NCBI RefSeq assembly: GCF_000189635.1 | Contig: NW_002476555.1 | Location: forward strand, 124,001 to 188,000 | Reading direction: 5' to 3' | From: Tetrahymena thermophila SB210 | Lineage: Eukaryota > Ciliophora > Oligohymenophorea > Hymenostomatida > Tetrahymenidae | Length of the DNA stretch: 64,000 nucleotides | Shown here: one piece after another, positions 38,510-49,317 of the stretch | Position numbering within the stretch: the first letter of the stretch is position 1 | How the letters are laid out: every line of letters begins with the position of its first letter | Notes under the pieces: generated by a model | Seen by the model: the letters and a program-made list of their open reading frames with translations, nothing else | The model's database searches: none | What the model was told of the DNA's origin: nothing | Position numbers and translations under genes: made by a program

Positions 38510-39385
38510 ATGAAAGTCTGCCGATTATTTGATAAAAGTGCTGCTGATACTATTGCGAAGGTCTGCTTAGCTTATATATTTTGTTTTGTTACTTACTGCT
38601 TTTACTTATATTCTCAGAGCGGGCTTCTTTAAAAAGTATCTTAGTCTCACCCGATTCTTACTACAATATTGATATTTTATGCTTGCATAGTATTAAATTG
38701 GGCAGCTATGAAAAAAAAACACATCGGATTGGGAGTGCTTGCTATAATTTCCAATGCCTTTTGTATTTTTATAATTGGAAAAGCGAAACAGTTTGTAATT
38801 CATTACTTCGATTTATCTAAAGGGTGTGAAAGATTGGCTAATGCCAATCCTATTTTCTAATTACTAATTGACCAAAATTACGATAAATATTTTAATGAAA
38901 CCTCTAAAGTGTTGTGCTCTAAAGAATGTCCCTGTAAATGGAACAATAAGACAGATGTCTATTATGATTTTAAGCACAAATTTATAATTAATAAATATGA
39001 TGGTGCTAAATCTGCTTAAGAATGTCCTGATTACTTGTCTGATACAGATAAAAATTAATAAAAATTATCTTATTTATATGACATGATTAATTTAGAGCTA
39101 TATGGGTGCTCAGGGTATTGTAAAAAGCAAGATATCTATTCAGTCACCGATATAAATCATGGAAAACCATAACGAAACTGCTTTGATATACACAGATAAC
39201 TATAAATGGAAACCTATAAGTTGCTTTTTTTTGGTATTAAATCTATACCCATAACTCTTATAATATTAATACCAAGTATATGCTCTTTATTTTACAAATA
39301 AAAAAGCCAAGAAACTTAAAATATAAAAGAACAACAAGATATGAAAAAGGGCATTAATGCAAATAAATCTTTGATTTGTTCTTGA
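38510..39385 (+). CDS. Tetraspanin family protein
   Basis: A single exon of 291 residues. Four hydrophobic segments: about 14-36 (TIAKVCLAYIFCFVTYCFYL), 48-66 (LTTILIFYACIVLNWAA), 72-92 (IGLGVLAIISNAFCIFIIG), and near 245-270 (SIPITLIILIPSICSLFY). Between segments three and four lies a loop of about 150 residues with at least eight cysteines: GCERLAN, LCSKECPCKW, AQECPDYL, YGCSGYCKK and RNCFDIH. A small loop between helices one and two plus a large Cys-rich loop between three and four is the tetraspanin plan; the CxxCxC cluster probably replaces the canonical CCG. The tail after the last helix is short and basic (KKGINANKSLICS). Tetraspanins act at the plasma membrane or endomembranes as organisers of other proteins. 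Confidence 0.75.
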
Positions 39386-41086
39386 AAATATGTCGATGTT
39401 CTTAAAAAAATTAATCTTTTCTTTCTTTTTACTCTGAATTTAAAAACTCCTCTTTTTATAATTTTGCATTGTTGGAAAATTTAAATTAGAAAGAAAGAAA
39501 GAAATTGTATTTTTGATAACTGAATAAATAATTGAGGTAAATTAGACAAAACTCTAACAACAAGAGAGGAAGGAAGACAAAATATTAACTATTTGATTAA
39601 CAAAATATTGTAATTTAATTATTTATTAATTTACCGGATCTAAATATGATTAAGGTTGAAATGGTAATTAATTAATTAATTAATTATCTATCTCTGCTTA
39701 TATTAATTCAAATTTTTATTGTAAAATAAATTAATTCATTTTAAACAAATTATTATAATTTTTTATAAATTTTTGGTCTATAAAGTAGCTTAATTTAAAA
39801 AATACATATATTTTTTATATCAGTTTTATTAGCTATTTTTAATTATCACTTTATTTTTTTTTATTTTTGAAAATAAGCTTGATCTTTTACGATTTTATCT
39901 TTGATGCTAATTTTAGAAAAAAAGTTAACAAACAAACAAACAAACACTATTTAATAAATTTATTTATTTATTTGATTTTTTTATTTCCATTCTATTTGAA
40001 TTATTAGTAAAAATTTAATAATAATTATTATCATTCTAGCATGCTAATTAATTACTTTCGTCTTCTTCTTTAATTTAGATTTAATAAAAACTAATTTAAA
40101 AGTTATTGGTTGAATGAATCCTTTCTATAATCAAATATTATTTAACATGTTTATCAAATTTGTTTGAGAAATTATGTATAAAAATAAACAATTTTTTGAA
40201 TATGAAAAAAATTTTTAAAATCCTTATTTACCTCTTAAATACTGTATGTACATCTAGTTATTTCTTCTTCAAGAATTTTATTTAATTGTTTTGTGTTTTT
40301 TATAATGCGATCTAAATTGCTAACATTTCCTGTCTACTTTTTCTAATATTAATATTTAAAGCTTTATTATAAATTAATCAAAAAAAACTAAACTTTTAAT
40401 TTTTTAAGCATATTGACTAATATATAAATAAAGAAAATCAAAAATAGATTATTGTTTATTTTTATCTAATTATTTAACTAAGCTCTTTTTTTATTTTTAT
40501 ATGGTCTGTTATTATAAAGATCAGTTTATTACCTAAGCTACTTAAAAATATCAGTTCAATCATTTAATTGGTTTTTCATTAAAATATTTTAAATTCAAAC
40601 TATTATTTGTAAATAATTTTGCATTATATTTGTTTATTTATGCTTTAATTACAGGCTTGTAATGATTATTTTATTAGTGAGTATTAATTAGTAAATCTAA
40701 TATCAATTCAAATTATAAATTAAAATAGCTTATAATTAATAAAATAAATAAATAAATTAATTATGAAAATAATTTTATTCAATTTAGTTTTTAATTTTTT
40801 AAGGAATTTCATAAAATACTTTCTTAAAATTTTTAAGTTCTTAATTAGTATTTGTTTATTTATTTATTAATTCAATGTTTTAGTTGATAGAATATTTTTA
40901 TTCAAATTTTAAAGGAAATATTTTTATTTTAATGATAATTATCATATAATAAAGTGTCTATAGAAAATTGATTTAATTAAAATCTTGGTTGAGGTATTAG
41001 ATTTAATCGTATTATTAAAATTTGATTAATTTAAAATAAATCATTGAAATTGTTATTGATAAACAAAATTAATTATATAAGTTAAA
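39386..41086. other. Intergenic spacer
   Basis: 1.7 kb, AT-rich, with TTAATTAA-type and CAAACAAA runs near 39670 and 39930. No gene, RNA or transposon is recognised. Confidence 0.5.
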
Positions 41087-41863
41087 ATGGATAGCTAGTA
41101 GGATATTTTGACTTAACTTTGTTGCATAAATTGTTAAAAAGTGAGCTAATCTCCAAATATTACAACTTGTTGCAATTCAGTTGTTTGCTTTGACTGTAAA
41201 CCTATTGTTTAAACTAAATCTTGCTAAGTTTGTGGATCAAGAAATTATTCAATTTAAGTTAACTCATTTTTGAGCAAACTTTCAAGCTAAATTAAAATGT
41301 AATGCTAATACAATTGCGGATATAGCGATAATCTTAAATTACTTGCGATACATGAGCTTAGTTGCTAGCTAAAAAAGTATGAGTGCAACTTATGTAACTT
41401 TAAATCATAAGGTGATGAATTTTTATGTCATATTAACTCCGATCATCAAAAAGAAATAATATAGAGCTTTTCTAAGGGTGGTAATGCACCAAAATAAAGC
41501 AGCTTAGACATTGATCCAACGAAAGTTTAAATTAACAAAAATAATTTTGAATCCAGAGTTGGAACAAGTGGTAAATATTATTGTGGAAAAAGCATAGGAT
41601 TTCATTGTGGGTGCTGTTCAGGGTGTGGTCCTCATGATGGAGACAATTGTCTACCTTGTATGATACTGGATGTTTCAATAAGAAATCTTCCAAAAGGATA
41701 TTTAGTAAATAAATATGGAGCTAATTCAATTTTAAAAGATAAAGTGTTCTCATGTGGAAGATTAATAGCAAAAAAAAGATGTGGAGAAAATTATTATTGG
41801 TGCGATGGTTGCGATTCTTTAACTAGAAATGCTAAGAATTATTATGAGGCTTTTTCTAAGTGA
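41087..41863 (+). CDS. Cys-rich zinc-binding protein (RING/TRAF-like front, Cys-rich tail)
   Basis: A single exon of 258 residues with about 30 cysteines. Residues 10-50 have RING-like spacing: CCINCQKVSQSPNITTCCNS then VVCFDCKP and SCQVCGS. Residues 71-115 resemble TRAF-type fingers: QCQYNCGYSDNLKLLAIHEL, then SCQLKKYECNLCNF and FLCHINSDH. The C-terminal half carries a different module, YYCGKSIGFHCGCCSGCGPH followed by NCLPCMILDVSIRNLPKGY, then a second weaker copy, FSCGRLIAKKRCG and YYWCDGCD. I recall this YCG...CGCC...CGP...C..C module from other ciliate proteins, where it is often attached to kinases or RING domains, but I cannot name it. RING plus TRAF fingers suggests ubiquitin ligase or signalling scaffold activity; this is inference. 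Confidence 0.75.
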
Positions 41864-42803
41864 AAAATATAAATAAAAGCCTGCTTTATTAAATTTTAAT
41901 GATCTTAGTAAAATAAATTATAAAGTACAAATTAATAATCTATAATAAAACAAAAAAAAAGCATTAACTATATTATAAAAATGAAAGTTTAATTCTATAT
42001 AATTTAATGTAAAATAAAGATAAAATGCACTTTATTAAGAATGTTAAATACAAACATTTTGATTTATATTAAAGATAAAATGCACTTTATTAAGAATGTT
42101 AAATACAAACATTTTGATTTATTTTTTAAATATTTATTTACTTGTTTTCTAAAAGTAAATTAATACTCACAATTAAAAAAATATTTCAACAAAATACAAT
42201 TTTTTTTTCCTTTTTACAAATTAAATTAAATGACATTTTTAACTAAAATCATACTAAAATTTCTAATTCCTTTAAAAAGATTTTATCTTTTATTTTGAAT
42301 ATGAGTAAATAATAATAACCAGCAGTATTTTTAAATTAAAAAAAAGCAATTATGCAAAAAATAATACTTTTAAAATCTTATTGAAATTTTATTTTCCCTA
42401 ATAACTTTAGTGTTTTTAAATATTTCATAAATAAAATAATAATAAATTATCTTTAATTTTATTATTAAATAAAAAAATTTCTTATTTTAAAAATAAAATA
42501 TTATTGAGTGGTGAAAAATAATAATTATTGACTGAATAGGTTGATTATTTTTTATAAATAATGAGGTTTTACAGTGTTTATTTTATTTTATTTTATTTTG
42601 AGAATTGAAATTGATATTAATTAACAAAGATAACTTTAAATAGCTTAAAAATTAATAAATTTTTAGATAAAAAGAGAAATGAATTAAGATGATTAAATTA
42701 ACTCTAAAAGAACAACAGCAACACTTGATTAATTAATATTACATATTTACATATATCAAATTAAAACTGAGAACTTCGAATAAATTAATAAATAAAAATT
42801 TCA
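41864..42803. other. Spacer between convergent genes
   Basis: AT-rich spacer between the ends of the Cys-rich gene and SMC2. It contains the 55-bp tandem repeat listed separately. Confidence 0.5.
42015..42121. repeat. Perfect 55-bp tandem duplication
   Basis: Two head-to-tail copies of a 55-base unit that contains AAAATGCACTTTATTAAGAA. The copies start at 42015 and 42070 and are identical through about 52 bases, so the duplication is recent. Confidence 0.9.
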
Positions 42804-43950
42804 TCAATTTTAATTTTCTTTATCATCCTCAACTTCCATTTTTTTCTTTTTATTGTTATTTGTAATTTTTTTCTTTAATGGAATTCTGTCAACTTTAGAT
42901 ACACCGTCAACGAAGGAAGTTTTAAACAATACATTAGCATTCTTTAATAATTAAAATATATTTTACAATCACAAATATAATTTTGATGAAATGATTTACT
43001 TGATACATACCGTCTTTTAAGGAAATAAGAAGGAACTGAGAGTTTTGGAATCTTTGAGAAATCATATAACCTTTATTTAATTTAAGTTAAAAGTAATTTA
43101 ATTTAAAGAAATAGTTTATTTATTTACCTATATTTTCAGTATGAGACAAATCCAAAGCGGAATCTACTTCATCCAAAATATAGAAAGGAGCAGGCTTATA
43201 TTTAAGGAGTGCAAGTACGAAAGAAAGAGCAAGAAGTGATCTTTAACCTGTTAAATAAATAAAATTGAATAAATAAAATTAAATAATTATAATCAAATAG
43301 TTAGTTAATTACCTCCTGATAATTCAGATAGAGAAGTTTTCCATACATTGTTGAAAGCAACACCCAATTCAAGACCAGCAGAAACATCTTGACCTTCAGG
43401 AGGTTATATACGAGCTGCAGCACCTGGCAAAAGATCAGAAAAGATTTAGCCAAATGTTTTATTAACTTCCAAATAACATTTTTCTAAAGTTTCTTACTTT
43501 TTCTTATCCAATTCGTCCATGTTCTTGAAAAGGAGGATCTTATCATTTTCAAGAATTTGGCGTTTTTCATTAAGTTATTAATAATCTTTTTCTACTTTTT
43601 CACTCATGGCCTCAACCTTAAAGTTTACTTGCTTTTATCTTATTTGTTGTTCCTATACAGTGTTATGGTATCTTCTCTTAAGTTCATTTAAGTTAAATTT
43701 AGAGAAGTCGTAGTCCTCACTTCCTTATTAGCCGAAAAGATCTTTATCATTTCTAATAAACTAATTTTATTATCAAAATAGAAAATTTAATTAGCACAAA
43801 TACATTCATTATTTATTATAAATTTTAACAATAATTCTAATAATTAATCACATTTTTCTTTAAATTATTTTCAAAATATTAAATTATTAAAATCTTATTT
43901 GAAACAAGCTAAGGATATTTTAAATTTTTTTTTCAAAGCATCTGCTCAAA

Positions 43951-43997
<47 letters not shown>

Positions 43998-46900
43998 GTA
44001 AAAGAAGAAATATTTTGATAAATTAATAAAAAGAATTTGATTTCTACTAAAAAATAGATATTAAGTAAGATTGAATTAAATATAAAAAAGGAATAAAAAA
44101 ATATATTTTTTAAATGATATTTATTACCTCATTTTCTTTTTCTAAATTATTGAGATAAAGACGAATGTCAGTAATTTCTGCAGTGATTTTTTTGTTGAAT
44201 TCTTCGATCTTCTTAACTTCAGATTCTATTTCGTCTTTTCTTTACTTAAGAGTTTTTTCTTTTTCTTCAAGCTCAACTCTCTTACCTTAGAGCTTCTAAA
44301 TTTCTAGCTCAAGCTCATCTTTTTGTCTCTATATAATTTATATAAAAGAGATAATTAATTTATGAATAATGAAATGTGCTTTCTTACCTTCAATTCTTAG
44401 TTTTCCTTTCTCTTTTGGTTCAAATCTTAGTCATTGCTTTCAAGTTTTTTCTTTTGATCTTCTATATTTTTATTTTCTTAGATAACTCTGTCTTTTGATT
44501 TGATTAAATCCTTTTTATTATGTTCAATATTGACTTCACAGTCGGCAATGTGATTGTTTAAATTTTATAGTTCCTTGTCACTTTCTTCTATTTCTTATTT
44601 GAGCTTTTGGATTTTCTTTTTCCAAACTTCCTTGGTGTCTTTAGATTTAGAGAGATTAGCTCTTTCATTATTCAATTCTTCAAGCTTTTCTTGAGTCTTT
44701 TTGTCTTGATCTTAAACACGTGCAAGCATTTCAATATCATCTTGAATTTCTCTTTCAAGCTTATCTTATTGCTCTTGGATACCACGACCAGAAAGATTTC
44801 TTAATTGTTCAGCGAATTTTTCAAATCTGAATTTTTTATTTGTTAAATCATCCTTCAAACCATTATAATAATTTTCTTCTTTTTTAAGGTAGTTGATGCT
44901 TTCTTAAAGTTGACCTTTATTGTAGATTATTTCTTCTTTCTCGTCTTAAATATTTCTATAATTAGCATAACGAGTAAGTGTGAGGTTTCTATTATCTTGA
45001 TAACCACCTTATAAAGTACCTTGAGGATCAATAATATCACCTTCGAGAGTGACACACTTGATTCTCATTCTAACATTCTAATTAAAGGCTATCTACTTAG
45101 CGATATGTTGATTAGAAGTAACAATGAAGTTTCCAAATACAAAAAGCATACTTCTTTCTAAATACTTATCATATTCGATAAGTTCATAAGCAGGAAGAGC
45201 CCATCCTCCCATTTCATTTGCAATACGTTAAGCTTCTTAAACTATTTGTTCATCAATCTTTCTGCTAACAATCTTATTGTTAGGAATAAATCTAACATTA
45301 AAAGAGAAGCAATTCTTTTTAAGCATTAACTTAGAAGTTTATTCATCTTCAGTAACAATATTTAGCAATTTTCCACCTAAATTATTGCATTTATTTATTT
45401 ATTTTGTAAAATAAATTTAATTAATATTCAAATATACCTGCACCAGCTTCAAGTGCTTCGAAATATTCAGGAGATTTTACTTTGAATAAAGTCAAAATTC
45501 TTCCCTTAATTTTGCTTCTATCAAAATTAGGTTCAGGGTCTCTAAACTTTATTATTTCAAAAAAATATTTTATTGATTTGAAACAAAAGTGATTAAACAA
45601 GTATTGAAAGATTTAAATGAAAAAATAATGAATGTCTCATTACTTGAAGCTTGAAAATCCAGTTACCATTTTGGTTCAAAATATTTTCAAGGTTGTGATT
45701 AAGCTTCATAATTTATTGATCATAGTTAGCTCTTTCGTTTTCTCTTGCTCTGAGCTCATTGACATTGAATGTGCATTCTATTTTTAATAGAGCATTTTGA
45801 ATTTAAGAATAAAAATAATAAAAATTTACTATCGATGTCATCTTCAACTTATTTAATTTCTTTTTCTAAGATTTCAAGCTTTTTGCTAAGACTTTCTCTT
45901 TCTCTTTAGGCACTTTCAATATTTTCTTTTTAATTCTTGATGATATTTTGCTTTTGCTTGATGGAATTTTCTAATTTAGCAATGTCGTTTTTAAAGTTTC
46001 TGAGTTTATTCTTTGTGAATACAATTTATTCATCAACTTATTCCTTTGCAGCATCTATGTTACCAGAATCATTTTTAGAAAGTCTGTTAACTTCGTTGAG
46101 ATTTTCTTTCTTTTAATCATATTCAGCTTGAAGGTCAGCAAGCTACTATCTAGAGTATTCCAAATCCTTTTCAAATTTAGCAATATTTTCTTCGCATAAA
46201 CGAACTTTATTTTCCTACTTCTTTAATTCTTGTAAAGAAGATATTTAAAATTTTTTAATGGTTTCACGATCTTTTTCTTGTCTTTAAATAGTATCTTCCA
46301 AATTTTTCAGTGCCATTTCATAACGACTGAGTTGTTTATCCTTTTCAGCATCTTGCTTTCTACCATGGTTTTTCATTTCATCAATAACTTGCTAATAATC
46401 ATTTGTAACCTTAGTTAATTCTCTCTAAGCATGTGTGAGAATGCTTTGCTTGCTTTCTATTTCTCTCATTCTTTCCTTTAAAAGATTGTTCTTATTAAAA
46501 TATTCATAAGCTTTAAGCTTTCTATCCATTTTGTTGATTTCAACTTCGCTGCTCTTCCAAATCAAATATTGTTCTTTTTCCTCTTTCAACTTTCTCATTT
46601 TAGGTTGGATATCTGTATCAATCAAATCATTGATTTCCTTAACCTTTTCCTCTTTTTTCTTAATAATTTTTTCACTTTCTCTTTTCTTTTCATTGTAGAG
46701 AGCAGTTCCTATTTTTAATTATTCATGATAAATTAATTATTCAAAATATTCCAAAAAATATTCTCAAAAACCATTTTTAAAAATAACTTCTTGCTTTTAA
46801 TTTAAAAAAGATATTTCTTGGCTTATTTTTATATTAAAGTGTTATTTATTATTAAATTAAATAATTCAAAATGGTTATTTAATATCAAAGCTGTTTTTAT

Positions 46901-47700
46901 GTGATTTTCGAAAGCACATTTTGTTTTTATCAGGTAATTAATAGCAAGCATTTAATAGTTATTTGCTGTCCTTCTAAAGTAATTTTTATACCTGCAGTTT
47001 CTTCAAGCATAGAAATGAGTTCCTAAGGTTTCAAGTTGATGATCTTAGTAATTCTACCTTAAGCAACCAAGAAGTGAGGATTGTCAATATTTAATTAAAC
47101 ACTTCTGAACATATTTTTGACTTGATTTAAAGTAAGCTTTGTACCATTAACGAAGTATTTACTCTTTTCTTATTAGACCTAAGTTTAAAATATTTTTCAA
47201 AAAAATTATTATTGAATGTAAAAACAATATCGTTTTTAACATGCAAAATAATTACAAAGAGAATTTCAAATGATAAATTACTTGTCTAGTAACAGAAATT
47301 GTGTCATATGATTCATAACCAAGAGGTGATTATTCTTTGTTAGAATTGTCGAAAATAACTGTAACTTCTGCTTTTGTTATACCTGCATGACCTTATTTAT
47401 AAACTAATTCTTGAACCTTCTTAACTCTTAGCTAGAATTATTAAAAAAATAAAATAATTTATTAATTCTCTGAAAGTAAAAATTAATAGCCTAGTTATGA
47501 ATAGTCAATATAATTAATTAATTAATTACCAGTTCCCAATCTTTGTTCAAACCAAGAACGAATAAGATAGAGTCTAAGATATTAGACTTACCAGATCCAT
47601 TAAAACCTGTAATTGCATTGAATTACTGATCAAAGCCCTTAATAATTGTACGAGTGGCGTAACTCTTGAAACCTTCAATAATAATTTCTTTTATATACAT
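42804..47700 (-). CDS. SMC2: SMC2, structural maintenance of chromosomes subunit of condensin
   Basis: Twelve exons, in coding order: 47700-47530, 47431-47282, 47178-46992, 46708-45830, 45777-45644, 45546-45438, 45376-44388, 44328-44128, 43760-43313, 43247-43128, 43070-43000 and 42941-42804. They sum to 3597 bases, giving 1198 residues against 1197 in human SMC2. The N-terminus [18 protein letters not shown] and the Walker [14 protein letters not shown] (about residues 32-44) match SMC2. LQELVYK-like [16 protein letters not shown] and SPLGYES are SMC2-specific. A coiled coil follows, then the hinge (about 520-680) with GTLQGGYQDNR, then the second coil. The ABC signature LSGGQRSLLALS (1087-1098) and Walker [16 protein letters not shown] (from 1112) are intact. 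[16 protein letters not shown] precedes a Lys/Glu tail. With SMC4 it forms the condensin core that compacts chromosomes; in ciliates it also acts in amitotic macronuclear division. All catalytic motifs look functional. Confidence 0.97.
43948..43998. repeat. AAAT microsatellite in an SMC2 intron
   Basis: About twelve uninterrupted AAAT units in the intron between exons 8 and 9 of SMC2. Confidence 0.9.
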
Positions 47701-48414
47701 ATCTCCTCTTCAGCTCTGCTTTTTGTTTTAGAAAAAGAATAACTTTAGCTGGATTTTTAAAAGAATTTCATTCAAAATATGTCCTACCTTGCTATTAAAT
47801 CTATCTAATCACTAAATATTTGCTTAATCAGAGAATTTGTTTGTTTATTTGTTTGCTTTAATATTTTAATTAATTAATTAATTAGAGTGATTCTTTCTAT
47901 TATGTTTTCCCTCCTTTTTTATTAATTTATAAGATTTGATAAATTGTAATGAAAAATAAATTTTTTGATTTTAATTTTTTGATCAATTCTTCTAAATCAA
48001 AATATTGAGCGCTATTTAAAAGATTTGAAAAAAATCAATTCTTTCTTTCAAAAGCATATTGATTGTCTGTATATTATTAAAGAGTTTTTCATTCATTCTT
48101 ATTAATTTATAAAAATGCTCACTCATTCATAATTATTATTTTACATTCAATTAGAATTTAACAACATCATTCATTTATTCATACACTTCTCTTTTTATTT
48201 AGTAATTATTTAAATTGTTTTTTAAATTTAAATTTATTTTATCTCAAGTAGCAAATAAAACAATATTTTTTAAGAAGAAAATTAAAAAAAATATTTTTAA
48301 CTTTTTACTTATTGAATTAAATACATATTTATTTTAATAAAAAATATAGTTGGAAAAATGAAAGAGAATAAATTATATAAATTTATTTATTTATTAATTA
48401 ATTAATTATTAAAA
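47701..48414. other. Spacer upstream of SMC2
   Basis: AT-rich region that should include the SMC2 promoter; TTAATTAATTAATTAA lies near 47870. No defined regulatory motif can be supported. Confidence 0.4.
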
Positions 48415-48759
48415 ATGACTAAATATAATAATTATATTTTTTTAAAAATTATGTATGCTAAGATTAAATATAAAAAATTAAATTTCTTAAGAGGAACTGT
48501 AGATATATCAAAAAATAGATATATTATTGAAGAAATAAATAATATTTAATATTTATATCATTTTAATAATATTTATTTAGAAAGAATGGTAATTAAATAT
48601 ATATAAAAATAATTATCTTTTCATTTTAATTTTATAAATTTAACTGCTTATTTATTTAACAAATATCATAGAGAAGAGTGGTTAGATATATTATAAGAAT
48701 CGATTAATATTTCATGTATATAGTTTTTATTAGCAATTATTAATAAATAAAAATAATGA
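48415..48759 (+). CDS. Small hypothetical protein
   Basis: A complete frame of 114 residues from the ATG at 48415 (MTKYNNYIFLK) to a TGA at 48757; an internal ATG at 48451 is an alternative start. The sequence includes LNFLRGTVDISKNRYIIEEI, YHFNNIYLERMVIKYIQ and YLFNKYHREEWLDILQESIN, with plausible amphipathic helices, Trp and charged pairs that look more coding than the flanking AT-rich DNA. No family is recognised. Local GC is as low as in the spacers, which counts against it, and with only TGA as stop a frame of this length is not rare by chance. Confidence 0.4.
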
Positions 48760-49317
48760 GAATTTCATTAATATTTATCTATTTATTTTTTTAATATTTA
48801 AAAAAGAATATGTTAAAGCATTTATTTTTATTATTGATAACTTAAAGATATTAGTCAGCAGATGAATGAAAGCCAAAGCAAACATAACCTTTAGACTAAA
48901 AAATAAAAATGTATTATTTATATTTGTTTGTAAATATCAAAGTAGAAGGAAAAATTATTTGTCTAATGTTAGGTAGATAGATAGATAGATATAAGAAAAG
49001 TAGACTTATGTGTTTGAAAATATTAAATTTTATTTATAATTTTATTATCAGATTTGCGAAATTTATTAAATTAATGCGCATAAATTAAATGTACGATAAT
49101 GATTGACTGAATGAATTTATACGATAATTATTTAAGAGTTTTCTTTATTGTATTCTATCGCAAACAGTAAAATTTTTTTTCAAATAAAAATTTTTAGTTA
49201 AAAGTAAATTGCTTGTTACAAAGGCACAAAAATTAACCAAATAAAATTAGTAAACAACAAAAAAATTCTCTTAAATTATTCATTAAAAGATTAAGAGTTT
49301 ACTTAGATTGAAGCACT
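48760..49317. other. Intergenic spacer
   Basis: AT-rich, with a short TAGATAGA run near 48973; nothing else recognised. Confidence 0.5.

Noticed and set aside
39670-39690. TTAATTAATTAA runs as regulatory sites
   Set aside because: The motif recurs in most spacers and several introns here, so it is background simple sequence.
44607-44804. Plus-strand ORF
   Set aside because: Antisense to the SMC2 coiled-coil coding region.
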